Positions 1 through 10,492 of a stretch of 64,000 nt of DNA are shown here, piece by piece. The position numbers were made by a program, and so were the translations under genes. Source of the stretch: Tetracentron sinense (Eukaryota > Streptophyta > Magnoliopsida > Trochodendrales > Trochodendraceae); NCBI GenBank assembly GCA_015143295.1, contig CM026567.1:13968416-14032415 (forward strand), read 5' to 3'. Each line of letters starts with the position of its first letter. The stretch's first letter is position 1. The notes under the pieces are model-generated. The model was given only the letters and a program-made list of their open reading frames with translations. It was not told the origin of the DNA and made no database searches.

Positions 1-5
1 AGGCG

Positions 6-659
6 ATGAAGGCGAGGAGGTTTGAGCAAGGGCTCAGAGACTTCATCATGGACCGAGTCTCGGTCTTCAGGCACGCCACTTACGCTGAAGTGGTGGATAA
101 AGCCTTGTTGGTTGAGACTAACTTGGAGGCTTTTGTGAGGAAGAGAGATTTGGCAAGAGGCCAATCTAGTCACATGGAATTGCCGGAGAAGAGGGCAAGG
201 ATTGGCCCTTATCGGTATGTGTGGCCAGCACCACCGCAGAGGCCATCTAATGTGCCTCCAGCTCCACGGCAGTATGCGTCTCAGGCACCACGACCTCAGG
301 CTCCTTTGGCCCCATGGCCCGTTGCACCTCAAGCAGCGAGGTATGCTCCACCTCCAGCCCTTTGACCTACACATATAAGGTTTGCATGTCTTTCGGTCGA
401 AGGCACCAGGTAGGAGATTACCGGAAGGCATCAGGTGGATGTTTCTACTGTGGTCGCCAGGGCCACATGATCAGGGATTGCTCGACGAGGCATTTGCCAG
501 GCCAGTCACAGGGGATTAGGCCCCTAGTCCGGCCAGTAGGATCATACCAAGCGTCCTCCCAGCCTGCACGGTTTGCACCTCCGCCTCGCCAGGTAAATCA
601 GGGGCGAGTATTTGCATTGACAGAGGGTGATGCACTTGCATCTGACGATGTAGTGCAAG
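6..659 (+). pseudogene. gag: Gag C-terminal part with CCHC zinc knuckles (element L)
   Basis: Gag packages the element RNA into virus-like particles. Visible parts are the end of the capsid-like region (KARRFEQGLRDFIMDRVS), a Pro/Gln/Ala-rich linker, and a zinc-knuckle region. The first knuckle has lost its canonical spacing; the second is intact (CFYCGRQGHMIRDC near 440-480). A frameshift near 345-360 separates linker and knuckles. The frame then runs through SDDVVQG, where I place a splice donor, and stops at 671-673 if unspliced. The N-terminus lies outside the window. Confidence 0.85.
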
Positions 660-804
660 GTACGCAGTTGTAGTTTTATTTAATTATCCATGATTGTTTG
701 TTATGTATTATTCAATTGGGTACATATATGGCATGTTATATAGATATATACCTATATATATACGCTGTTGATGCATGGATTGACTCAACAAGCTATAATT
801 TAAG
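660..804 (+). other. Putative gag/pol intron, element L (145 nt)
   Basis: The donor is CAAG|GTACGC at 659/660. The acceptor is TTTAAG|GAAC at 804/805. Unspliced, gag stops 4 codons after the donor. Spliced, the split Gly codon (G|GA) leads in phase into TLLVNECL and the protease. The segment is AT-rich and has no coding character. The same donor and a matching in-phase acceptor occur in elements B and F. Confidence 0.6.
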
Positions 805-2379
805 GAACCTTATTAGTCAATGAATGTTTGGCTCGAGTGTTGATCGACACGGGATCCACTCACTCTTTTGTCTCACCCAGTTTTGCAAAGGGTTTTTTGC
901 ATTTGAGTCTAGACCGTTTGAGAGAGAGTTAACCATTACGACTCCGCTTGGCAAGTTAGTCGATACGAATAGAATACACAAGGATAGTCTGGTACAAGTG
1001 CGGCAGAATGAATTACTGGCCAACCTCATCATCTCGATTTCCAGGACTTGGACTTCGATGTCATCCTCGGGATGGATTGACTGTCAACTAACCACAGACA
1101 TGTGGCGTGCTTTGAGAAGGTGGTGAACTTCAAGCCGGAAGGAGAAAAGCCGTTTCATTTTCGAGGATTGCAAAGAAGGGATATTGCTAGCTTTGCGGCA
1201 CTAAGCCTAGCAAACCCCGAGGCAAAGAACTCTTCGACTATTCTGGTCGTGAGTGAATTCCTGAATGTATTTTCAAATGAGTTGCCAGAGTTACCCCTAG
1301 ACAGGGAGATTGAGTTTATGATTGAGCTTGCACTACGCACAGCTCCCATCTCCCGGGCTCCGTACAGGATGGCCCCGATTGAACTCATTGAGTTGAACAC
1401 TCAATTGGAGGAGATGCAAGACCTTGGTTTCATTCGACCAAGTGTCTCACCGTGGGGTGCCCCAATGCTATTTTTCAAGAAGAAGGATCGCTCGATGCGG
1501 ATGTGCATAGATTACAGGTAGTTGAACAAGGTCAAAATAAAGAATAGGTATCCATTGCCTAGGATTGATGTCTTGTTCGATCAGTTAAAGGGAGCAAAAT
1601 TTTTCTCTAAGATTGATCTTCGGTCCGGTTACCACCAGTTGAATATCAAGGTTGAAGATGGATCCAAAACTGCTTTCAGGACTCGGTATGGGCATTACGA
1701 GTTCTTAGTGATGTCTTTCGGTCTCACGAATGCCCTGACAACCTTTATAGATCTGATGAACCGGGTGTTCCAACCATACCTGGATTGATGCGTGATAGTG
1801 TTTGTCGGTGACATCTTGATATATTCCCAGACACGAGAAGATCACACGTGAGACCTTCGCCTTGTTTTGGAAATGCTGGGAGAGCACAAGCTGTATGCCA
1901 AACTAAGCAATTGTGAGTTTTGGTTAGAGGAACTGGCATTGCTAGGCCACGTTATTTCTACGGAAGGTATCTCGGTGGATCCAAAGAAGATAGAGGCAGT
2001 CATGAGTTGGGCGAGTCCCAAGAGTGTCACTGAGATATGCAGCTTCCTGGGTTTGGCAGGCTACTACAGGAGATTCGTAGAGGGGTTCTCCAGCCTTGCA
2101 GCACCGCTCACTTATCTGACTAGGAAGAATGTCAAGTTTATATGGAGTGATAAGTGCGAGATCAGCTTCATGGAGCTAAAGAAGAGGCTTACCACGGCCC
2201 CCGTTCTTACAGTGCCATCAGGGCGTGGTGGTTATGAGGTGTACAGTGATGCCTCGCACGTCGGGCTTGGGTGTGTTCTCATGCAGCACAAGAAGGTCAT
2301 TGCCTATGCATCAAGGCAATTAAAGGAGCATGAAAAGAATTACACAACGCACGACCTAGAGCTTGCCGCAGTAGTGTTC
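805..2379 (+). pseudogene. pol: Pol pseudogene: protease, RT, partial RNase H (element L)
   Basis: Pol of a gypsy element. The protease active site [10 protein letters not shown] is near 850, with a frameshift soon after (about 895) and another before [11 protein letters not shown] runs from about 1290 to 2050. A stop replaces Gln in the DYRQLNK motif (TAG at 1519-1521), and another replaces Arg just after the PYLD motif (TGA at 1786-1788). The catalytic FVDD box reads FVGD, so the polymerase active site is destroyed. RNase H starts with [10 protein letters not shown] and is cut at VVF by the LINE. Clearly non-functional. Confidence 0.9.
2373..2379 (+). repeat. Target-site duplication of LINE M (AGTGTTC), left copy
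   Basis: AGTGTTC at 2373-2379 recurs at 3778-3784, directly after the A-rich 3' end of the LINE. Past the right copy the RNase H frame of element L resumes for a few codons, which confirms the insertion site. Confidence 0.75.
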
Positions 2380-3777
2380 GAACACCAAAATTTAGCTTGA
2401 CCCTTGGCACCCGAAAGGAATCCTAGTGCACCAATACTGGAATACTCGGCTTGGCATGAGTGGCATAGATAGGCAAGCTACTGTGGACCAGTTACGTGAT
2501 GGGCAACAATGGAGCTTAGATACCCCATCTGAGCCCGCACTTTTTGAAGTCTGGGATGAGATTAACGATGTTCAAACGATAAGCTATGCTATGGATGATC
2601 GAGTGGTATGGAAACCTACTACTCATGGCACTTTCTCTTTCTCGTCTGCATGGGACTATTTATGGCCAGCCCCTACGATCAGCTATTGGCATAAGCTGGT
2701 TTGTTTTCAGGAAATATTCCTCGTCATGCTTTTAAAATATTGTGGGATTCCTATTAAGGAAGCGCTGTTGACAGGCTACAAACTCATGCGATGGGTTACT
2801 ATTGCAACTGACAGATGCCTTGCCTGTAGCTCCCCACGACACATTACCACCTGTTTTCTCAGTGTGTATACTCTGAGATTGTGTGGAAGGCGCTTGCGCG
2901 CTAATGCTTCTTTTGATTGAGGCGTTCCCTAGTCTGAAAGCTGGTCAATGGTTATAGGCCTAAATGGACTTCCAAAAGCTTTGCTAATCAGGTGCGTCGT
3001 TTAGTCTTGGGAGCTTTTGTGTATCATATATGGGCCGAACGTAACCGCAGGTGGGCTTCCTCATCTAAATTAATGTAAACCCCCAATATGCGATTAGCAC
3101 TATATATGAGACCTATCTTCGCTTGAATGGGAGGCGAAAGAATCAGTGAGGGATTATCCTCCGTAACCGTTGCTATGTCTAAGTTACACTACAAGTCAAG
3201 TGGACGGTGGCCCAGATTAAATGGATGTCTTGGATCCCCCCAGACCAAGATGTTATCAGCTAACCGATGGTGCCTTGGATGCAACCATGTTTGGGTTAGG
3301 CTGCATACTTCGGGATTCGCATGGGTAGACCGGCGCATGTGCTTGCGGTTTCTAGATCAGGAAACTCGTGCTAAGAGATGGAGCGCCTAAGCAGTGAAAG
3401 GGGATGGAGGAGGCAGTGCGGCTGAGAATTACAGAGTCCAAATGCATCAGACTCCCTTTGGGGGTAAATTTATCCAGAAGGAATGTCCTATGCCTTGGAA
3501 GAGCTATGGAGGTTATTGGAATGACATTGCAGCTTCGTCTAACATTGGAAGGCTGATATCACTCTATATCCTAGAGAAGTAAACAAAGCGGCTGATTTCT
3601 TATCTAAAATTTGTACCTCTCGCTCCGAATTATTTATATTTGATCATTTCCCCTCCAAATTTAGCAAAGTTTGTTTGCTGAGATGCGAGGGGATGTAAGT
3701 ATAGATTAGGATTACTTCTTTTGGTTTAATTTATCATGGGCGGGTCTGCCTACCCCACTTCCTTTCCTAAAAACCAA
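2380..3777 (+). mobile_element. LINE M: 5'-truncated L1-type LINE
   Basis: This 1.4-kb fragment holds the C-terminal part of LINE ORF2. It begins at the DPWHP motif between RT and the zinc-binding domain. The zinc-binding RT tail follows (RVVWKPTTHGTFSF, about 2600-2900), then RNase H (FGLGCILRDSHG near 3290) and the terminal NKAADFL segment near 3590. The 3' end carries the family hairpin region (CGGGTCTGCCTACCCC) and ends CCTAAAAACCAAA. Stops and frameshifts are frequent. The 5' truncation and 7-bp duplication are typical of target-primed insertion. It is divergent from LINE A. Confidence 0.85.
2390..3715 (+). pseudogene. LINE ORF2 C-terminal remnant (zinc-binding RT tail plus RNase H)
   Basis: Best-preserved open stretch is 2426-2920. 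It shows the usual W-K-P-T-x-x-G-x-F-S-x-x-S-A-W pattern of the zf-RVT region and a Cys-containing stretch (CLACSS) before a degenerate VYSEIVWKAL segment. After a frame break, RNase H-like sequence follows in several frames. There is no RT core, so it cannot have been active. Confidence 0.75.
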
Positions 3778-3812
3778 AGTGTTCACACTCCAGATTTGCA
3801 CATTATTTGTGC

Positions 3813-4389
3813 CCCCTATTATTAAATACACTCAGGGGTAAATGATACCCTGGAGGGTAATGTAGTAATTGATTTTTTGTATTTGTCCATATGACTACTT
3901 GGTGGGGTAGGGCTAGCCTAACCCAATGATTTTTACTGTTAATGAGTTTAAATTGGTTATCTAGAAAACCCTTACTAAATTTTCTGAAAACACGAAGACG
4001 AGCGGATCGGTGTTTGTTATGATGATCGATCGGTGGCCTACCGACAGGCGATGGTTGTGTTGACCGAGCTCTTCGACCAAAAATCAACTCCTCGGAATAA
4101 TTTCCCATACATAATTTGCTCAATCGATAGGGTTTTGCGAGCCGATCGAAGCTCCATGGAATCCGAAGCGATCGGTGATATGCAGGGTTCAAACTGTTTT
4201 GGCCAAATCTTTTGACTCACTCGTCGGATTTTGACGATTCAACTTGCGTTGGGTTCGTACTTCGAAAAGGATCATTTCTGACATGTCGGAATTTTCAATT
4301 TCTTCCTTATTTATTAATTGTAATACTTTAAAGGCAAATTGGCTACAAAAGTGCCATGCATAAAACATGAAAAAGTCCGAGGCTCTACA
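3813..4389 (-). repeat. Truncated gypsy LTR (minus strand)
   Basis: The right end is the reverse complement of an LTR start (GGCTCTACA, ending at 4389). Reading leftwards come the conserved box with TTGACGATTCAACTTGCG (about 4205-4260), a palindrome array of the GATCGATCGG type (about 3990-4175), and a TATA-like stretch near 3825-3840. Everything downstream of the promoter region, including the leader, is missing. No terminal TGT is seen on the left, so this is a deletion product and not a solo LTR. Confidence 0.65.
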
Positions 4390-5162
4390 TAGACCTTCCC
4401 AGCTCACTCAGCACAAATCGATCTTTGCACAACAGCCCCCCTGGTGGGATCAACTGTTCTTAATTTGTTTCGTTCTGATGAATAAGCTCGCAGCCTGGAA
4501 CATTCGCGGTTTAAATGATCCTTTGAAGCAAACTGAGATTAGAAAACTTATTGCTATGCACAAACTCTCTTTGATTGCTATTCTGGAATCACGGGTCCGA
4601 AAGATCAATTGTTCAAAAAGTCTCACAAAGGTTGCGTGAGGCTGGTGTATCGCTGCCAATTATGATCATTCCCCTCTGGGGAGAATATATGTGATATGGG
4701 ATCCCTCAGTTCTTCAAATGCATGTCCTTAGTGTGTCTGATCAATATATTCACTGCCATGTTTTTGTGCCAAGCACAACCTCTGATTTTTTGGTCACCTT
4801 TATTTATGCTTCAAATAGAGATTCTGAATGAAACCATCTCTGGAGAGATCTCTCTCTCATTGCTAGCCCCTCTCATTGGCTGATTCTTAGTGACTTCAAT
4901 GTTGTTCGATTTCAAGAAGAAAAGATTGGTGGCGCTCCTTATCAGCCTCGCAACTCCAGGTCTTTCAATGACTGTCTTCAGCATCTTGGAATGTTTGACA
5001 TCAAAAGTATAGGGTTGTTCTGCAACTGGAGCAATTCTTCAAGTATTGGCAGTCGTCGTATCCAATGCAAGCTCAACCGAGTCCTATGCAACATAGAATG
5101 GTGCACCAAATTTCTAGCTTTAGAAGCAAATTTCCTCCCCCCCTGGTGTCTCTGATCATTCC
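4390..5162 (+). mobile_element. LINE N: endonuclease fragment of an L1-type LINE
   Basis: Begins in the spacer before ORF2. The ORF2 start is at 4478 (MNKLAAWNIRGLNDPLKQ). The APE-type endonuclease continues in shifted frames (LSDFNVVRFQEEK near 4890, where the catalytic Gly-Asp-Phe-Asn reads Ser-Asp-Phe-Asn). It is cut within the SDHS motif by the 5' LTR of element B at 5163. The missing remainder should have lain beyond the lost 3' LTR of B. Confidence 0.8.
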
Positions 5163-5762
5163 TGTAGAGCCCCGGAATTTAGGTTCACGGATTATGTGAA
5201 TAGTGCTGTGAAGAGTGCCTTCAAGGCCTAAAGCTTTATGAAATTGTGGGTGCATGTTTAAAATGAAACGAGATTTTATATGAATCAAAATATGTATGGA
5301 AAGTATTTTTGGGAGTTTTTGAAAAATGAAAAATGAGAGTATAACATACTCCAAGTGTCAAAGAAAGGGATGCCTAAAGATATCCTCAGCTTGCAAAAAC
5401 TCTAGTTTTCTCAATCGAAATCAGAATCGAGTGATTCTTGAGCCATTAGAAAGATATCGAAATCATCTTCGAGGTTCATGTTTATAACTTTTTCAGATTT
5501 TGAATCGAGGTTGGGTCAAATGTCAGATTTCCGGAAGCGAGTCTGCTAAAAATCTGGGCTGCAGAAATCCATTTTCGGATCAGTCAGCTTCAACGGCAAT
5601 TTGGTCCATGAAGACAGAAGAATTAGAAAATATGTAAAATATGAAAGTTGTAGCCCTTAGAAAGAAAAATCCAACGCAAGTTGAATCGTCAAAATCGGAT
5701 AAGCGAGTCAAAAGTTATGGTCGAAATACCAAAGTGGGAAAAACTCTAGCGAGTTGCGGGTT

Positions 5763-5904
5763 CCACTCGACGCCGAGTGCCTTGGACTCATCGATGATCA
5801 ACCCGCTAGAATGCGAAAATAACCCACTCGTCGACGATTTTTAACCCCTCGTCGACGACTAGAACCCACTCGTCGATGACTGGAGACCACTCGTCGACGA
5901 TTTC
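5763..5904 (+). repeat. CGTCGACGA palindrome array in LTR of B
   Basis: About five spaced copies of the palindrome TCGTCGACGA or one-base variants, most preceded by CCACTCG. The array lies about 40 bp after the conserved GAGTCAAAAGTTATGG box and about 100 bp before the TATA-like region where the solo LTR is inserted. Position matches the GATCGATC-type arrays of the other LTRs. Confidence 0.8.
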
Positions 5905-6734
5905 AGGCCTAGAACGACCTAGAACTCTTCCGCCAATCTTGGCACCGACCTCAGGAGATATTTTGAGATATTTTCAAGGAATTTAAGGGGTTTTCGCAAC
6001 CCTAGAACTATACATGTAATGCCGCAAAATACCGCCTAGGAGTTAGGCGATAATTGGGCTCGTTACTTATCCTTCAAACTATCCTGCAAGAATATACAAG
6101 GCAAGCTAAATGGTGAACTGAAATTTTCTTTCATAACTAAACTGTATTCCAAATGTTGACATAACAATTAACTTAATAAAATTTCCAACAAGTACAAAAG
6201 AGTTCAATGCCTGAGTTACTAACTCAAGCTTACACGTAAAGTCCCAACAAAATCCCAAAATACATGTCACTCTTACTCAACCCAACCTTAGGGCCACATG
6301 TCAACACCTAACCTCTGGCTAACACGCCGAGCAACCTCCTACTCTCCATGATTTGTCTCGATCCAAGGGCTCGAAGGATAGGTAACGAACTATGTACCTG
6401 TCGACATCAACGTACGGCTCAGCATGGAATACTCAGCGTGTACCAAATATTAACCAACAGTCATAGCATAGCAATCAATCACAATATAAAGCAGGAAGCA
6501 ATTCATATCATAACAAGAAGTAAAACAATTTATATTTCATGCTTGTATTACAGAAAAGCCTATAAAAACTCTTGAAATCGTTGTGTACTTGACTTGACTC
6601 AAAATACTATTTTCGTGTTTAAAACTTGTCTTGCCATGTTCATGCCATGCAATGTCATGCTTGCATGCGTGTAATGTCATGTCGAGTCATGCTTGTATCA
6701 TGCGTATCATGCTTGTCATGCTTGTATCATGTCA

Positions 6735-7175
6735 TGTCATGCTTGCTTGGAATGAAATGCACTTGTGAGGGAGGGGAGACCCCTCTTATGCAACTTGTGA
6801 GGGAGGGTGGTGTAGAACCCCCTCTTATGTAATGCACTTGTGAGGGAGGGTGGTGTAGAACCCCCTCTTATGTAATGCACTTGTAGAACCCCCTCTTATG
6901 TAATGCACTTGTGAGGGAGGGGAGACTCCTCTTTCAATATGAATGCAACTTGTCATGTCATGTTCTTGCTTGCTTGGAATTATGTAACTTGTGAGATGCA
7001 CTTGTGAGGGAGGGGAGACCCCTATTATGCAATGCACGTGTCATACTTGTCATGCCATGGAATCATGCTTGCTTGCTTGGAAAATAAACATGTCCATGCT
7101 ACTTGTGAGGGAGGGGAGGCCCCTCTTCCTAAATGAGAAACAACTTGTGAGGGAGGGGAGACCCCTCTTTAATGA
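6735..7175 (-). repeat. Leader minisatellite of solo LTR 1
   Basis: About eight units containing CTTGTGAGGGAGGGGAGACCCCTC or the variant with GTGTAGAACCCCCTC, spaced by short ATGCAATG-rich linkers. The core GAGGGGAGACCCCTC is a perfect 6-bp inverted repeat with a 3-nt loop. Related units with a different stem sequence lie in the LTRs of element F and in solo LTR 4. Confidence 0.8.
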
Positions 7176-8075
7176 AATGCATTCAATGTAACATGCATGC
7201 TTTGGGCATTCTTGTTCTTGTCAAAAGCGAGGCAAAACATATCGTAAGATATGCCCTACCTCTATTTACCAACCCTTTCGTTTAGCCTTGTCATGGTGTT
7301 CGTGAATCGGGAATAAAACCTTGAAAACAAACACGGTGTTTAATGCTTGAAAATCCTACTCGTGGATTACATGCCGTGCTCGTGGATTCGTGTACAATAA
7401 AGGATGACATTGGCATAGAAAGCATTTGCATTTATTCAAGAATTAAATCAAACAATTAAGCATTTAATCTATCCACATGCCATTCTAGGAAGTAAAGGAA
7501 TTCACACATGCATCTTCTATGAATAAATCATCATCTTCTTCATTGAGGCATTTCATCAAACATTTGGTCTGTGCATTATGGTTAATCCTAAATCTTGGAT
7601 TTCTAGGTGGGTTAAAGCTCACAACATACATGTGTGTTCGTTATTAGTACAATGCCCTCCCCATTTCGTTCATTACATAACATACACACGGCATCCAATC
7701 ACCCATACACACTCCATCCATACATCCCAACCATTCTTAGTCTTAGAAATTAGGGAAAACAAAGAAAAAGGAAGAAAAGAGATAAGAAGGTGAACTAGGA
7801 GGGTAGTATAGGGTACCGAACTTGAATAGGGTGAACAAAACCCTTGATGTGTAGTTCCAACTTGAGGAAGAACCCCTCTTGGGTTTGAAGAACTCTAGTT
7901 GCTTTGGGGGAGATCCTTACTTGAAAATCTTCAAGCTTGGGCTTCCCTTGATCTCCACAAAACCCCTCTTGAAAATCCCCAATCTTCCTCTCCTTTCTCT
8001 CCCTCAATCCCTCTCTAGGTTTAGGTTCCCTCAAAACCCCCAAAAATCTCGGTTTTAAGAGCAAACTGGGCGCGA

Positions 8076-8227
8076 GTGCGATCGATCGCACCTTTGGTGC
8101 AATCTATCGCACTTAGACCCCGAAGGGAAATCAAAAAAACTCTCCCGAATGTGATCAATTGCAGAAATTTGCGATAGATCGCACTATTTTGCGATCGATC
8201 GCACCTTATTTGCGATAGATCGCACTC
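8076..8227 (-). repeat. GCGATCGATCGC palindrome array, solo LTR 1
   Basis: Six spaced copies of GCGATCGATCGC or near variants (GCGATAGATCGC, GCAATCTATCGC) within 150 bp, each followed by a short linker. They lie between the conserved box and the transcribed leader, the same relative position as in every other LTR of the family. Confidence 0.85.
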
Positions 8228-9479
8228 CCCTTTTTCTGATTCCGACAGATTTTACCCCGCTTTGGTATTTTGACCATAACTTTTGACTCGCTTATTGAAT
8301 TTTGACGATTCAACCTGCGTTGAATCATCGTTCAAAGGGGAACAACTTTCATGTTTTATGAAACTCCTAATTAAGAGTTTTAGATGGTCCAAACGGGCCC
8401 ACAAGTGGACTGGTTTGCAATTTCAATAGAAAAACAATGAAAAACCCACTTTTGACTTAGCTTATATTCAAAATATGAAAAAATGTTAAACATGAACCTT
8501 GAAGAGGATTCCAATACGGTTCTAATGGTTCAAGAATCACTCAATTCCGATAAGAGGTGAGAAAACTAGAGCTATTCAAAGTTGAGGATAATGTTAAGAC
8601 GTCCCTCTTGACACTTAGGGTATTCTCATACCCCATCTACCTTGAATCCCACCTCTACACCATTCCATAACTCACGATCCTAGGTTCTTAAACCAACTAA
8701 GGTAACCCATTGGGCACAACTCATATGCATGGGAGGCCCGACTACTATGAAAACTCTTGAATTGACATTGTTCCTAGCACTATTCACAACCCTACTCAAA
8801 TGAACGGTGCATGTGAAATTCAGGGCTCTACAATACATAAGATCTGAATTCGTGGGATTGATCTACTCAAACCCTAAGCTTGGATTTTTGAGAAATTGAA
8901 GAAGAGAAGAAGAAGAATAACACTTTGATTTCTCAAACCGTTCTCCTCAGACTTTGTGAAGCTAAATCCTTGCTTCTAAGGTTTGTACCTTATCAATTTT
9001 AGTGTTTTAAAGCTTGAGTTTTCTACCCAAGGTGATTCTCAAATTCTAAAATCAAAAGAGTTGTTTTTGGCTTGTTTTTCCAATTAAGGTTCAGGCTTCT
9101 CAAAGCTTCAACCAAGCTTCCTCAAGCTTGATTCTTGTTCTACAGAAGTGTAAAAACTTTCATTTTAGGTAGATACACTTACTATCTAACCTTGGCTATT
9201 CTTTCAATAAAACCATATTTTACAGTGTGTTCTTGGATGAATTGAAATGATGGATTCTCATGGTATGTAGGCTATCATTATTATTGAATTTCTATGATTC
9301 CATGTTTTTAAGCCTTCTAAGTATAGTATGATGTTCAAAAGCACTCTATGCACTTTATGTCTTACATGTCTCACATGATTTGAAGGTTTTCTCATAAGTT
9401 GGGTTTATCGAAACATTCATCAGGATTTCTAAGAACTCATAAGCTACTAAGCTCAAAAGCATTGATAAAGCCAAACTAA

Positions 9480-9935
9480 GGGTTGGTCAAGGATAGGGCA
9501 TATCTAAGGATATGTCATATCTGGCTCAAAGAAATCTCATAAGAACTCAAGGATCTTGGCAGCCCACTTCTATGTATTCGATGAAGGGTATTTATATGTC
9601 CGGCTTTAAGTCTTTTTACGGCTAGCTTTAAGTTAACGCTCATAAGAAATCTCACAAGAATCAATGAGGTTGGTAGCCCAGGGTTGTGCGGGTTCTAACC
9701 TTTAGCTCACAAGAACTCATAAGAACCTCACAAGCTCATAAGATCTCATAAGTCTCATAAGTGAATGCTCACAAGCTCATAAGTGCTCTAAGATTTCACG
9801 GCTCACAAGAACTTATAAGAACTTTAAGGATCTCATAAGAACTCTAAGGAATTCAAAGAATTCATAAGACTTGATTCTCATACGTTCATAAGACTCATAT
9901 GGTTTTGGATTTCAAAAGAACTCATAAGGAAATGG
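9480..9935 (+). repeat. Leader minisatellite of B 5' LTR (CTCATAAGAA type)
   Basis: Repeated CTCATAAGAACTCATAAG-like units, with one GTTGGTAGCCCAGG...GGTTCTAACC unit (9666-9700). That unit is the same type as the array of solo LTR 2. The array is degenerate. Confidence 0.65.
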
Positions 9936-10041
9936 TTTTGGAACTAATACGGGTTTTCATGGATTTCTATGCTTTACGGTTCTATGTTTTGCATGCTCCA
10001 TGATATTGTTATTCCACTGTTAGCTAGTAGTTTGTATGTGA

Positions 10042-10060
10042 CTGAGTATTCCATGCTCAG
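10042..10060 (+). ncRNA. Conserved LTR leader hairpin (B)
   Basis: CTGAGTATTCCATGCTCAG can fold into an 8-bp stem (one G-U pair) with a 3-nt loop, followed by CCG. A matching hairpin sits at the same place in the other LTRs, with paired substitutions in two of them (57171 and 28239). It is placed here as an RNA element because it lies downstream of the TATA-like boxes. Confidence 0.55.
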
Positions 10061-10224
10061 CCGAATTATTGAGTTCGACAGGCGCACGTGTTCCATTTGA
10101 TGTTTGTGGTACGGAGCCTTGGATAGAGGAAGAATACTGTGATCCCGAGCCCTCTATGGACCACTACCAAGAAGATGAATTGTTGGATAAGTGGCTCGAT
10201 TTTTTATTTCTGTTAAGAAGCTGA
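10042..10224 (+). CDS. Short acidic LTR reading frame with PWIEEEY motif (B)
   Basis: An open stretch of 60 codons starts right after a TGA and has no in-frame ATG before the motif. It contains VPFDVCGTEPWIEEEY followed by an acidic tail and ends at TGA 10222-10224. Similar frames end solo LTR P (55780-56109), the G 3' LTR (57135-57338), solo LTR 4 (38527-38745) and the F LTRs. Whether it is translated is unknown; the argument is repeated preservation of the motif in LTRs whose other sequence has drifted. It could instead be a conserved RNA sequence that happens to be open. Confidence 0.4.
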   Translation: MSIPCSAELLSSTGARVPFDVCGTEPWIEEEYCDPEPSMDHYQEDELLDKWLDFLFLLRS

Positions 10225-10480
10225 GAGGAATAATACTGATATTTTGTGTATGTTGAGAGTGGGACTTGTCTACTCCATATTTTTGGATATGTTCTATTGG
10301 TTCAGACTTGAACCGAATGATAGGAGTATATTATTATAAATTGTTTCCGCTATGTGTTATAACTTGTGTACTCTGACAGGTTGATATATATGCCCTATGT
10401 ATCATACAGGATGTATGATACGGCTGTCACAAGCTAAAGTATCCCTAACTCCTAGGGGGTATTTTGGGTTGTGACAGACT

Positions 10481-10492
10481 TGGTATCAGAGC
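10481..10492 (+). promoter_or_regulatory. Primer-binding site of element B (tRNA-iMet)
   Basis: TGGTATCAGAGC, four bases after the LTR end. It is complementary to the 3' end of plant initiator tRNA-Met, the usual primer for gypsy elements. Confidence 0.95.

Larger units (their letters stand above)
1..2379 (+). mobile_element. Element L: degraded Ty3/gypsy gag-pol fragment
   Basis: The left edge of the window starts inside gag. Gag, protease, RT and the first part of RNase H follow in the gypsy order. The reading frame is broken by frameshifts and stops, so this is a dead copy. It ends inside RNase H, where a truncated LINE is inserted; about 28 bp of RNase H continue at 3785-3812. No LTR of this element lies in the window. 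Its close match to elements B, E and F puts it in the same Tekay/Del-like group (inference). Confidence 0.9.
6015..8832 (-). mobile_element. Solo LTR 1 (minus), TSD ATACA
   Basis: 2,818 bp flanked by ATACA at 6010-6014 and 8833-8837. The left edge TGTAATGCCGC is the LTR 3' end in reverse; the right edge GGGCTCTACA is its start. No internal sequence is present, so it arose by LTR-LTR recombination. Reading on the minus strand: conserved box at 8271-8328, GCGATCGATCGC array at 8076-8227, leader at 7600-6740 with a hairpin minisatellite, then the terminal CTAACTCCTAGG block. Confidence 0.92.
5163..10476 (+). repeat. 5' LTR of element B, split by a solo LTR
   Basis: Starts TGTAGAGCCCCGG inside LINE N and ends GGTTGTGACA just before the primer-binding site. 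Without the nested solo LTR and its duplication (6015-8837) it is about 2.49 kb, normal for this family. It contains the conserved box (5667-5724), a CGTCGACGA palindrome array (5763-5904), a leader repeat region rich in CTCATAAGAA (about 9480-9930), the conserved hairpin at 10042, and a short acidic frame (10042-10224). The matching 3' LTR was lost. Confidence 0.88.

Noticed and set aside
6626-7191. Cys/Met/His-rich open frames in the TCATGC-rich region
   Set aside because: Product of simple TCATGC and hairpin repeats; not maintained in related LTRs.
7578-7793. Small open frames of 60-100 codons in LTR leaders (also 19441-19680, 37559-37849, 46042-46315)
   Set aside because: They lie in LTR sequence, differ between copies in frame and length, and share no conserved motif, in contrast to the PW[VI]E[EK]xY frames.
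10481-10492. tRNA gene suggested by tRNA-Met similarity
   Set aside because: Only the 12-nt complement of the tRNA 3' end is present, as expected for a primer-binding site. No cloverleaf arms.
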